Source: Micromonospora matsumotoense (GTDB lineage Bacteria > Actinomycetota > Actinomycetes > Mycobacteriales > Micromonosporaceae). Taken from it: a DNA stretch of 64,000 nt. The stretch lies in assembly GCF_900091525.1 (NCBI RefSeq), contig NZ_FMCU01000007.1:248001-312000 (forward strand), given 5' to 3'. Every line of letters begins with the position of its first letter. The first letter of the stretch is position 1. Positions 18,452 to 26,458 of the stretch are shown here, piece by piece. A model generated the notes under the pieces. That model did no database searches. It was not told the origin of the DNA and was given only the letters and a program-made list of their open reading frames with translations. The position numbers and the translations under genes are program-made.

Positions 18452-19960
18452 ATGACGCAGGACCACACCACTGCCCCGGACGCCACACCGGAGACCCCGG
18501 CACCGTGGCGGCCCTCGCGGACGGTGGCGGTGGTGCTGGCCGGAGGCACCGGGACCCGGCTGGGCCTGGGCATTCCGAAGCAGTTGCTGAAGATCGCCGG
18601 CAAGCCGATCATCGAACACACCCTGGCCGTCTTCGAGGCCGCCCCGGAGATCGACGAGATCATCGTGCTGATGGCCACCGGCCACGTCGCCGACGCCCAG
18701 CAGATCGTCGACAAGGCCGGCTTCCGCAAGGTCAGCAAGGTCATCGAGGGCGGCGAGACCCGGAACGCCACCACCCGGGCCGCCCTGGACGCGGTGGGCG
18801 AGGGCGACGTCAACATCCTCTTCCACGACGCGGTCCGCCCGCTGGTCAGCGCCCGGATCGTGCGCGAGTGCGTGAACGCGCTGTGGAGCTACACCGCCGT
18901 CGACGTGGCGATCCCCTCGGCCGACACGATCATCCAGGTCGACGAGGACGAGTGCATCACCGACATCCCGGTCCGGTCCCGGCTGCGCCGGGGGCAGACC
19001 CCGCAGGCGTTCCGGTCGGGCACCATCCGGGAGGCGTACCGGCGGGCCGAGGGCGACCCGGACTTCGCCGCCACCGACGACTGCGGCGTGGTGCTGCGCT
19101 ACCTGCCCGGCACGCCGATCAAGGTGATCGACGGGTCGGACGAGAACATCAAGGTCACCCACCCGGTCGACGTGCACCTCGCCGACAAGCTCTTCCAGCT
19201 CGCCGCCGCCCAGGCGCCCCGGCTGTCGCACCGCAGCTACACCGAGGAGCTGGCCGGCCGGACGATCGTCATCTTCGGCGGCAGCTACGGCATCGGTCAC
19301 GATCTGGCCGAGCTGGCCCGGGGCTACGGCGCGCAGGTCTTCCCGTTCAGCCGCTCCAGCACCGGCACCCACGTCGAGCAGACCGGCGACGTCGAGGCCG
19401 CGCTGAAGACCGCCTTCGAGGCCACCGGCCGGATCGACCACGTGGTGGTCACCGCCGGCATCCTGGAGAAGGGCGCGCTGGCCGAGATGGACGAGGAGAC
19501 CATGGACCGGGTGCTCCAGGTCAACTTCGTCGGCCCGGTGATCGCCGCCCGGCAGTCCCTGCCGTACCTCCAGCAGACCAAGGGTCAGCTGCTGCTCTAC
19601 ACGTCCAGCTCCTACACCCGGGGCCGGGCCCAGTACGCGCTCTACTCGTCGACGAAGGCGGCGCTGGTCAACCTGACCCAGGCGCTCTCCGACGAGTGGG
19701 CCGAGTACGGGGTCCGGGTCAACTGCATCAACCCGGAGCGCACCGCCACCCCGATGCGCACCAAGGCGTTCGGCGAGGAGCCGGAGCACACCCTGCTGGC
19801 TGCCGAGGCGGTCGCCCAGTCCTCGCTCGACGTGCTGATCTCCGACCTCACCGGCCAGGTGATCGACGTACGGCGGGCCCCCGGCGAGCCGGCCCCGGTG
19901 CCGGCGCAGCCGACGGCGGCCGAGCAGGACCGGCTGCCCAGCGGCGTCGACGCCGGCTGA
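18452..19960 (+). CDS. Bifunctional CDP-ribitol synthase: ribitol-5-P cytidylyltransferase fused to an SDR reductase
   Basis: 502 residues. Residues about 22-250 are an IspD/TarI-like cytidylyltransferase (VAVVLAGGTGTRLGLGIPKQ, GGETRNATTRAAL, LFHDAVRPL, HPVDVHLAD). Residues about 265-480 are a short-chain dehydrogenase (IVIFGGSYGIGHDLAELARG, VVVTAGILEKGAL, active site YALYSSTKAAL). The same order occurs in Bcs1/Acs1 of Haemophilus influenzae, which makes CDP-ribitol from ribulose-5-P in two steps. Firmicute TarJ uses a different reductase fold. ATG 18452 has a GAGG site. The product would feed the phosphotransferase 24 bp downstream. Confidence 0.88.
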   Translation: MTQDHTTAPDATPETPAPWRPSRTVAVVLAGGTGTRLGLGIPKQLLKIAGKPIIEHTLAVFEAAPEIDEIIVLMATGHVADAQQIVDKAGFRKVSKVIEGGETRNATTRAALDAVGEGDVNILFHDAVRPLVSARIVRECVNALWSYTAVDVAIPSADTIIQVDEDECITDIPVRSRLRRGQTPQAFRSGTIREAYRRAEGDPDFAATDDCGVVLRYLPGTPIKVIDGSDENIKVTHPVDVHLADKLFQLAAAQAPRLSHRSYTEELAGRTIVIFGGSYGIGHDLAELARGYGAQVFPFSRSSTGTHVEQTGDVEAALKTAFEATGRIDHVVVTAGILEKGALAEMDEETMDRVLQVNFVGPVIAARQSLPYLQQTKGQLLLYTSSSYTRGRAQYALYSSTKAALVNLTQALSDEWAEYGVRVNCINPERTATPMRTKAFGEEPEHTLLAAEAVAQSSLDVLISDLTGQVIDVRRAPGEPAPVPAQPTAAEQDRLPSGVDAG

Positions 19961-19984
19961 CCCGACCCCCGGAGACGGTACGAC

Positions 19985-21685
19985 ATGCGTGGTGACCTGG
20001 TCAGGAAACTGATCGCACGGTGCCTGACCACCGGCCTGGCCGTGGTCGCCTTCCTGGTGGTGGCGTTCACCGGGGCCACCGGTGGGGGCCTGGCCCTGGC
20101 GGTGGCCGCGCTGGCTGCGGCTGCCGTCGAGCGTCGGGTCCGCCCCGACGCCGACATCGTCGCCGAGACGGTCCTGCTGGCCGCCGGCATCCTGGTCGGC
20201 TACGCCCGCCGGCTCGACGACGGGTTCGACCCGGTGCTGGCGCTGACCGCGCTGGTGCTGCTGGGCCTGGTGCTGCTGGTGGGGCCGCTGCGCGACGCCG
20301 GCAACCTGGAGATCCGGGCGGCGAACCTGCCGGTGCGGGCGTGGACCCCGCTGGTCGCCGCCCGGCTCGGCGGCGTACTGCTGGGGCTGCTGGCCGTGGT
20401 GGCGGTGGCCGCCGCGTTCGCGCTGCCCGCCGTGCTGGCGCTGGTCGTCGCCCTGCTGGTGGCCGCCGGCTGCGGCGCGGTCGGCCTGGACCTGGCCCGG
20501 CGACGGTTCCGGCCCTCGGGCGGGGGCAGCCCGGTGGCCCGGGCGCTGCGGGCGTACCAGCCGGAGTTCCTGCTCTATTTCTCCGCCCCGCCCGGCTCGG
20601 AATACCAGGTCACCATGTGGCTGCCCTACCTGGAGCGGCTCGGCCGGCCGTTCCTGGTCCTGCTGCGCGAGCCGGAGTTCCTGCCCACGATCGCCGCCGC
20701 CACCCGCGCCCCGGTGGTCTACTGCCCCACCCTCAAGGCGATGGACGAGGCATTGGTGCCCAGCCTGCGGGTGGCGTTCTATGTCAACCACGGGGCGAAG
20801 AACAGCCACTGCATCCGGTTCACCCAGCTCACCCACGTGCAACTGCACCACGGCGACAGCGACAAGGCCCCCAGCGCCAACCCGGTCTCGGCCATCTTCG
20901 ACAAGATCTTCGTGGCCGGTCCCGCCGCCATCGACCGCTACGCGCGGGCCGGCGTGGAGATCCCCGCCGAGAAGTTCGTCGTGGTCGGCCGGCCACAGGT
21001 CGAGGCCATCGAGGTACGCCGGGAGGTGCGGCCACTGACCGCCCCGACCGTGCTCTACACCCCCACCTGGACCGGCCACCACGCCGACGCCAACTACTGC
21101 TCGCTGCCGGTGGCCGAGCCGATGCTGCGCCGGCTGCTCGACCGGGGGGCCACGGTGATCCTGCGGGCCCACCCGTACACCGGGCAGAACCCGGCCTCGG
21201 CCCGGCAGTTGGCCCGGCTCACCGAGCTGCTCGCCGCCGACCGGACCCGCACCGGCCGGCAGCACCTGTGGGGCGCGGCGGCCGGCCGCGAGCTGAGCCT
21301 GACCGACTGCGTCAACCGCTCCGACGCGCTGGTCTCCGACGTCTCCGGGGTCATCTCCGACTACCTCTACTCGGGCAAGCCGTACGCCGTGACCGACCTG
21401 GGTGTCGACGGCGACGAGTTCCTGACCCGGTTCCCGCTGGCCCGCTCCGGTTACGTGCTGCGCCGGGACATGGCCAACCTGGACGAGGTGCTGACCGGGC
21501 TGCTGGACACCGACCCGCTGGCGGCGGCCCGCTGGCAGACCCGCCGGCGTTACCTGGGCGACTTCCCCGCCGACGCGTACGCCGAGGGTTTCCTCGACGC
21601 CGCCCGGCGGGAGCTGGAGCCGGGCTGGAACCCGCCGACCCCGCGGGGCGCCCGGGACACCGCCACCCTCTCCCCCCACGCCTGA
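19985..21685 (+). CDS. CDP-polyol:polymer phosphotransferase with membrane domain (TarL/TagF-like)
   Basis: 566 residues, same architecture as the gene at 11531. N-terminal helices (residues 10-170) are followed by a phosphotransferase domain with HVQLHHGDSDKAPSANPVSA, VLYTPTWTGH, LRAHPYTGQN and ALVSDVSGVISDYLYSGKPY. It follows the CDP-ribitol synthase by 24 bp, so poly(ribitol phosphate) synthesis is the most economical inference. ATG 19985 has GGAG 10 bases upstream. Confidence 0.87.
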   Translation: MRGDLVRKLIARCLTTGLAVVAFLVVAFTGATGGGLALAVAALAAAAVERRVRPDADIVAETVLLAAGILVGYARRLDDGFDPVLALTALVLLGLVLLVGPLRDAGNLEIRAANLPVRAWTPLVAARLGGVLLGLLAVVAVAAAFALPAVLALVVALLVAAGCGAVGLDLARRRFRPSGGGSPVARALRAYQPEFLLYFSAPPGSEYQVTMWLPYLERLGRPFLVLLREPEFLPTIAAATRAPVVYCPTLKAMDEALVPSLRVAFYVNHGAKNSHCIRFTQLTHVQLHHGDSDKAPSANPVSAIFDKIFVAGPAAIDRYARAGVEIPAEKFVVVGRPQVEAIEVRREVRPLTAPTVLYTPTWTGHHADANYCSLPVAEPMLRRLLDRGATVILRAHPYTGQNPASARQLARLTELLAADRTRTGRQHLWGAAAGRELSLTDCVNRSDALVSDVSGVISDYLYSGKPYAVTDLGVDGDEFLTRFPLARSGYVLRRDMANLDEVLTGLLDTDPLAAARWQTRRRYLGDFPADAYAEGFLDAARRELEPGWNPPTPRGARDTATLSPHA

Positions 21686-21744
21686 CCCCGGCCGGGGCAC
21701 CGGCCCGTTCGCTGGGCCCGGGTCCGGCGTTGATCGACTCAGTG

Positions 21745-21792
21745 GGGCCGATGTAGCGGCATCCGAGTCCGCTGACACCGCTACATCGGCCC
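21745..21792. terminator. Long inverted repeat, likely bidirectional terminator
   Basis: Perfect 15-bp arms (21745-21759 and 21778-21792) around an 18-base loop. It lies between the plus-strand phosphotransferase and the minus-strand peptidase-like gene. The arm is less GC-rich than the surroundings. It may also be a dispersed palindromic element, which only a genome search can decide. Confidence 0.55.
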
Positions 21793-21847
21793 ACGGCCAG
21801 CGCCGCCCGGCGCACTGGCGGGGCGGGGTCGGTGGCCTCTACGGGAA

Positions 21848-21889
21848 CGGACCGCCCCGGCACCGATGGTCGGGTGCCGGGGCGGTCCG
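21848..21889 (-). terminator. 17-bp hairpin terminator of the C39-like gene
   Basis: Perfect 17-bp stem (21848-21864 / 21873-21889) with an 8-base loop, 21 bases beyond the stop at 21911. No U-tract. Confidence 0.72.
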
Positions 21890-21910
21890 GTGCGCGGGTG
21901 GGATGGTCGG

Positions 21911-22777
21911 TCAGGCGGAGTAGCCCCGGGTGGCGATCCAGTTCGCCAGGGTGGTCACGCTGACCCAGTACGCCGGCAGCGACGGGTCCGCCGAGTCGGC
22001 GATCCGCACGGTACGGCCGTTGTCCCCGTAGCCCACCGCGGCGACGTAGTGGCCGCCGGGGAAGGAGTGCCAGCCGCCGTCGAGATCGGTGACGTCCCCG
22101 GCCACGTTCGCGACCACGGCCCGCTTGTCGGCGACCGCCGCGACCACGTCGGCCCGGAGCCGCTCGATCTGCCCGTCGCTCGGGGTGCCGGCGAACATCC
22201 GGGTCCGGTACGGGTCACCCTTCACCACGGCGTTGAGCACCCGGGTGGTGTCCTCGGCCGAGTTGGTGCCCATCTCGGTGGTGCCGAGCTGGGCGGCGAG
22301 GTCGTCCTGGCCGCGCTCGATGCCGGCCGCGCTGAGCGCGTTGCGCACCGCCGCCGGGCCGCAGTAGTAGTAGGTGATCTGGGCCTGGTAGTCGTAGCGC
22401 AGGACCTTGGACGACGGCGGCTTCGGGGCCGCCTTGCGGGTCAGGTCCGGGTCGACGGTGGCCCTGACCTTCGCCCTGGTGATGCGGGGCGACTGCGTCG
22501 GGCTCGCCGCCGGGCTGGCCGTGGGGGTGGCCGACGGGCTGGCCGACGGACTGGCCGGAGCGGGGGCGGCGACCCGGGCCTGGGCGCGGCTCGCGACGTC
22601 GTCGAGGCGGGGGGCGGACTCGGCGGTACGCCGCTGGTCGGTCGGGGCGTCGTCGACGCCGGCGGCCAGCGCGGCGGCGCCGGTGGCCAGGACGAGAACC
22701 GCCGCCGAGCCGACGATCATCTGGTACGGGCGCTGGGTGCTCAAACGGCGTAGCTGTCGCTTCATGTGGTGCGTCAC
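21911..22777 (-). CDS. Secreted/anchored C39-like cysteine peptidase family protein
   Basis: 288 residues. An N-terminal signal or anchor helix (MIVGSAAVLVLATGAAALAAG) is followed by a Pro/Ala/Ser linker with repeated SPSATP-type units, then a C39_2-type papain-like domain. That domain has Cys in ITYYYCGPAAVRNAL, His in FPGGHYVAAVGYGDN and an Asp in VRIADSADPS. GTG 22777 has GGAGGAA 8 bases upstream. A c-di-AMP riboswitch lies in its leader, the usual context of actinobacterial wall-remodelling enzymes. Peptidase activity and substrate are not shown by the sequence. Confidence 0.82.
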   Translation of the reverse strand: MTHHMKRQLRRLSTQRPYQMIVGSAAVLVLATGAAALAAGVDDAPTDQRRTAESAPRLDDVASRAQARVAAPAPASPSASPSATPTASPAASPTQSPRITRAKVRATVDPDLTRKAAPKPPSSKVLRYDYQAQITYYYCGPAAVRNALSAAGIERGQDDLAAQLGTTEMGTNSAEDTTRVLNAVVKGDPYRTRMFAGTPSDGQIERLRADVVAAVADKRAVVANVAGDVTDLDGGWHSFPGGHYVAAVGYGDNGRTVRIADSADPSLPAYWVSVTTLANWIATRGYSA

Positions 22778-23034
22778 GGGGTGTTCCTCCACGGGGCGAG
22801 GCGGCCGGGCACACCGGACCGGCACGCGGCACAGACGCCACGCGCGGATCGGGTGTTCAGCCGCTCGTTCGGCAGGGACCGTCCGACGGGGGGCCGGGCG
22901 GATCGGTGGGGGCCGCCCGACGGCGATCGGGCAGCGGGGCGGACAGCCGGGTCAGCGCGTCAGGCGCGACGGTCCGGCGGCACCCCGGCACCGAGGTGGA
23001 GGGACTACCGAAGGGGTGGGGTCATGCTGCACGA
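22778..23034 (-). other. Untranslated leader between riboswitch and C39-like gene
   Basis: About 255 bases with no credible gene. On the minus strand it joins the riboswitch aptamer to the gene and should hold the expression platform. GC-rich, with several short hairpin-forming stretches; no single terminator stands out. Confidence 0.5.
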
Positions 23035-23155
23035 GGAGGGAACTCCTTCCGCTGCCGCCGACCGGGTTAGCTGACGGATTCGGGCGGGAAGATCGCCCTA
23101 CCCCGGGCCGTGGCCCGGAGATTCACCCCAGTGGTGCATGTGGGTCCCCGGTTCG
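23035..23155 (-). ncRNA. Cyclic di-AMP (ydaO/yuaA) riboswitch
   Basis: The minus strand reads GGGGTGAATC, then GGGGTAGGGCGATC, then CCCGAATCCGTCAGCTAACC, CGGTCGGCG and GGAAGGAG in order. These are the conserved blocks of the ydaO aptamer in actinobacterial rpf and wall-hydrolase genes. The next gene downstream on the same strand encodes the C39-like exported protein. The ligand is known from the family: c-di-AMP, normally turning expression off. Boundaries are approximate. Confidence 0.9.
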
Positions 23156-23226
23156 TGACTCGCACGATTGAGCGGGTCGGCACGGCGTCGCCTTCTTGCG
23201 ATCGGAAACCGCACCGGACCGCAGCG

Positions 23227-23255
23227 ACACTACTGGCCGGTTTCCCCCTCGCCAA
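23227..23255 (-). promoter_or_regulatory. Candidate promoter for the riboswitch transcript
   Basis: On the minus strand TTGGCG, 17-base spacer, TAGTGT, about 70 bases upstream of the first conserved aptamer block. Confidence 0.4.
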
Positions 23256-23545
23256 GCCCGTTGAGCTGCGCAAACATGGGCTGGACGAGTCAATTTCGGG
23301 GCACTCGGGCACTGACCCGCCACGGGTGGGACGGCCGGAGCGCCCGGGCCCGTCCAGGCGACAACCGGACGGCCGGGCACCGACCACCGGTGATCGACGC
23401 AGTCGGTGTGACCGACTGTGACCAGGTGTCCGGTTCCCACCCGCAGTGACGGCACCCACAACCCTCAGATAACAATTCGGTCCCGCTGACCCGCTGACCG
23501 GGTCCGACGTCGCCAACCGGCGGCCGGCCGGCCGGAAGTGCCGGG
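23256..23545. other. Non-coding stretch with a palindrome
   Basis: No protein-like frame. A near-perfect 19-base palindrome (CAGTCGGT-GTG-ACCGACTG, 23400-23418) lies about 130 bases past the stop of the gene ending at 23546. It could be that gene's terminator or an operator site. Composition is slightly AT-richer near 23465-23485. Confidence 0.4.
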
Positions 23546-24304
23546 TCAGCCGACCCGGGCCGGACGCCAGCGGGTGGCGGGGGCCGGGCGGGTGGCGGAC
23601 GTCGCCGGGCGGGGCAGCGGGACCCGGGTCGGCCGCCACCGTTGCGCCGCCGCGTGCGCCTCGGCAGCCAGCGACCGGGCCGCCTCGGCGGCCAGTTCGG
23701 CGTCCCGCCACGCCGCCCGTTCCCGCCCGGCCGCAGCCCGGTACGCCGTACGCCGGTCCTCGCGGACCGCGCGGGCCAGCATCACCTCGTGCTCGACCGG
23801 GTGCCGACGCGGGTCCCAACCGTCGCGGTGCGCGAAGACGTCCCGCAGCCGCTCCACCGACAACTCGCCCCGCCAGTGCGCCGCCACGGCCTCCTGGTGC
23901 AGCCACCGCTCCCGACCGGCGTACTCGGTGGGGGTGCGGGGGGTCCGCGGGCTGGGCAGCGCCCCGGCACCGGCGAACCGGCGGGCCAGCGTCTCCGCCT
24001 CGTCGTACGCCTGCCAGGCCCGTTCCACGGCGTCGTGGGCCGCCAGCCAGGCCGTGCGGTGTCGGCGGGCCGTCTGGGCGGCCCCGGAGGCGGCGACGGC
24101 CACCTCCTCGGCGTAGCGGCGCAGGTCGGCGACCGGGGGTGGGGCGTCGGATGCCGGCGCGGCGGCGATGGCATCGGCCGGTTGGTCCCGCTCGGGCCGG
24201 GCCACCAGGATGGTGATCCCGGTCAGCGCCAGGACGAGCAGCGCGGACCAGATCACGGTGGCGGTCGGGACCTCGATCAGGAACTGGGAGAGCACGGTGT
24301 TCAC
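23546..24304 (-). CDS. Membrane-anchored Ala/Arg-rich helical protein of unknown function
   Basis: 252 residues. One N-terminal membrane helix (VIWSALLVLALTGITILVA, about residues 15-35) is followed by a long charged helical region. It is rich in Ala, Arg, Glu and Trp/Tyr (RAWQAYDEAETLARRFAG, ERWLHQEAVAAHWRGEL) and likely coiled-coil. It ends in an Arg/Pro tail. GTG 24304 has GAGG 8 bases upstream. I recognise no catalytic motif; it resembles actinomycete-specific envelope proteins only in general character. Confidence 0.7.
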   Translation of the reverse strand: MNTVLSQFLIEVPTATVIWSALLVLALTGITILVARPERDQPADAIAAAPASDAPPPVADLRRYAEEVAVAASGAAQTARRHRTAWLAAHDAVERAWQAYDEAETLARRFAGAGALPSPRTPRTPTEYAGRERWLHQEAVAAHWRGELSVERLRDVFAHRDGWDPRRHPVEHEVMLARAVREDRRTAYRAAAGRERAAWRDAELAAEAARSLAAEAHAAAQRWRPTRVPLPRPATSATRPAPATRWRPARVG

Positions 24305-24431
24305 GGTCGACACCTCGCAGGCGGGATGCGGAAGAGGAGGCCGTACCGGCGGCGGGAACATCGGCCGGGCGGTGCGGGGGTGTGGTGCGTGGCGGAGGCG
24401 GTCGCGGGTGGGTCGGCCCCCGCGTGGGCGG

Positions 24432-24926
24432 TCAGCCCGCCGGGGGTGCCCGGGGGGCGGTGGCGACGGGTGTTCGACCGGCCGGCACCGCCGGGGGCGG
24501 GGCGCTCCGCGCGACGCCAGCCGGCACGACGGCGTCGCGCCGGTCTGCCGTCGGCACGGCGAGCACGACGGCTGCCCGGTCTGCGGCCGGCACGTCGAGG
24601 GCGAGGGCCCGGTCCGCTGCCGGCACGGCGAGCACGACGGCGACGGCCCGATCTGCGGTGACCGCGCCGGCCGGGTCGGTCTCCTGCGCGCCGCTGCGGA
24701 TGCCGGCGGGGCGGCCGGTCGGGGCGGCCGGGGCGCCGGCCACGGGGAAGGACAGCGACGCGTCGACCGGCAGGGCGGCTGCCGCCGGCCCCGGGTCGAA
24801 CAGCGCCGACCCGGGTAGCGCCGGGCTGGCGACAGCGAACGCGATCGCGACGGCGAGGCCGGTCAGCAGCCGGGACCACCAGCGGGCGACCCACCACAGC
24901 GGACTGGTGGGTGCGGCCGGGAGCAT
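24432..24926 (-). CDS. Short secreted or anchored Ala/Val-rich protein with 12-residue repeats
   Basis: 164 residues. N-terminal WWVARWWSRLLTGLAVAIAF looks like an uncleaved anchor or signal. The rest is low complexity, with about four imperfect repeats of the form VPAADRAxAVVLA encoded by about 36-base DNA repeats. No family recognised. ATG 24926 is plausible but its ribosome site is weak, so the gene could be a chance frame in repetitive DNA. Confidence 0.45.
   Translation of the reverse strand: MLPAAPTSPLWWVARWWSRLLTGLAVAIAFAVASPALPGSALFDPGPAAAALPVDASLSFPVAGAPAAPTGRPAGIRSGAQETDPAGAVTADRAVAVVLAVPAADRALALDVPAADRAAVVLAVPTADRRDAVVPAGVARSAPPPAVPAGRTPVATAPRAPPAG
24527..24665. repeat. Imperfect 36-base tandem repeats
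   Basis: Units containing CGGCACGGCGAGCACGACGG recur at about 36-base spacing. They encode the ADR-containing repeats of the small secreted protein on the minus strand. Confidence 0.6.
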
Positions 24927-25052
24927 ATGTCCACGTTACCGCCGTGGTGACCGACCGGCAGCACCGCCGGGCGTGTCGCCGCGCCGACCACCGTGGACCC
25001 CCACCCGACCCGGCCGCGACACCAGGACCCCGCCCAGGTCGGGCGGAGAGAG

Positions 25053-26276
25053 TCAGTGCGGGTCACGCGGTCCCGCGTACTCGACGGGACGCCCGTCGCG
25101 TCCCCCCGCTGCCGACCCCCTCGGCCCCGGCAGCGCGGCACCGCCGCTACCGGCCCCGCCGCCGGGAGCAGCGTCGCCGGGAGCGGCCGGCACGGGTGGG
25201 GTACGGCGGCGGGGGGCGAGGCGGCGCATCATCGGGGTCTCCACCCAGCGGTGCAGGGCAGCGGCCAACGCCAGGTTCACCACCAGGAAACCGAGCACGG
25301 CCAGCGGCCCGGACCAGCCGGGCAGCCCCACGCCCCAGTGTCCGGTGAGCCGCAGCACCGTCATCATCACCAGTACGTGCACCAGATAGAAGGCGAACGA
25401 CACCTCACCGAGCCAGATCAGGGTGCGGTGCCGCCACGGCGACCAGCGGCCCTGCACGTCCGCGCGGGCCGCCGCCGGGATGACCAGGATGTACGCCACC
25501 GACAGCAGCGCCGCCCACATCTCCGCCGGGATCCAGTGCGCCACCACCCAGACGGCCACGAAGAGCAGGCTGGCCAGCGGCAGGCCGGGGCCCCGCCAGT
25601 GGCCACGGCGCAGCAGTTCGGCGGCGGCGACGCCCAGCCAGAACTCGGTGGAGCGGACCAGCGGGAAGACCTGGGTGAACCACCAGTTGGTGCCCTCGGG
25701 CAGCAACTGCTGGCCGGGCCAGAGCGCCAGGATCACCAGCGGCACCGCCACCACCACGGCCCAGAGCAGGCCGGAGTGGGCCCGCCGGATCGCCGGCAGC
25801 ACCAGCGGCAGGCAGAGATAGAAGAACAGCTCGCAGGAGAGCGACCAGCTCACGTTGTTGATGCTGTAGAAGTAGCCGGGGGTGGGGTCCCACGCCTGGA
25901 CGAGGAAGAGGTTCTCCAGCGCGGCACGGGGCACCACCGGGTCGGCGAACCACCACATCACCAGCAGCGCCGCCGCCCAGGTGAACACGTGGTTGGGATA
26001 GATCTTGGCAAGTCGACGACGCCAGAAGTCCCGCCGCCGGTCGCCGTCGCGCGCCGACCAGACCAGCACGAAGCCACTGAGGATGAAGAAGAACTGCACC
26101 CCGGACAGGCCGAGGGTGAACAACCAGTCGACCACCGCCTTGGCGTCCGGCTGGGCGACGATCCGCATGGTGCCGGCGTGGTAGCCGAACACCAGCATGG
26201 CGGCGATCCAGCGCAGCCCGGTCAGCGACGGCAGCCGGCTCAGCGCCGGGGACGTGGTGGTGGGCACGCTGGTCAC
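25053..26276 (-). CDS. Acyltransferase 3 family membrane protein (OafA-like)
   Basis: About 407 residues with ten membrane helices. It begins SLTGLRWIAAMLVFGYHAG (family His in the first helix), then FFFILSGFVLVWSARDGDRR, RRLAKIYPNHV and SINNVSWSLSCELFFYL. This is the full acyltransferase-3 motif order. Such proteins O-acylate surface glycans. The C-terminal 50 residues are a Gly/Pro/Ala tail. It is divergent from the pyruvyltransferase and probably decorates the polymer made by the island. GTG 26276 or 26267. Confidence 0.9.
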   Translation of the reverse strand: MTSVPTTTSPALSRLPSLTGLRWIAAMLVFGYHAGTMRIVAQPDAKAVVDWLFTLGLSGVQFFFILSGFVLVWSARDGDRRRDFWRRRLAKIYPNHVFTWAAALLVMWWFADPVVPRAALENLFLVQAWDPTPGYFYSINNVSWSLSCELFFYLCLPLVLPAIRRAHSGLLWAVVVAVPLVILALWPGQQLLPEGTNWWFTQVFPLVRSTEFWLGVAAAELLRRGHWRGPGLPLASLLFVAVWVVAHWIPAEMWAALLSVAYILVIPAAARADVQGRWSPWRHRTLIWLGEVSFAFYLVHVLVMMTVLRLTGHWGVGLPGWSGPLAVLGFLVVNLALAAALHRWVETPMMRRLAPRRRTPPVPAAPGDAAPGGGAGSGGAALPGPRGSAAGGRDGRPVEYAGPRDPH

Positions 26277-26458
26277 GCCGGGCACCCTACCGGCACAACC
26301 CACCCACGGTGACGCGCCGGGGTGGTGCGGATGTGCGGAAGGTGTACGAAACCACTCCACTGGCCTAACATCGCGGGACCCGTCGGTGTCGGCACGCCCA
26401 TGGGGCAGCTCGGTGCGGCCCGTCGGAGGCGCCCGGGGACGAGGAACGGAGCAACGCG

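Noticed and set aside
18401..21778. Antisense open frame of over 1100 codons opposite the CDP-ribitol and phosphotransferase genes
   Set aside because: Shadow of two well-supported genes; composition of Gly/Arg/Gln/Val/His without domains.
23067..23906. Minus-strand frame across the riboswitch and upstream gap
   Set aside because: No protein-like sequence; it crosses conserved aptamer blocks that explain the conservation.
26277..26458. Promoter GTACGA-N16-TAACAT before the pyruvyltransferase
   Set aside because: The -35 match is poor and spacing short, so it is not listed as a feature.
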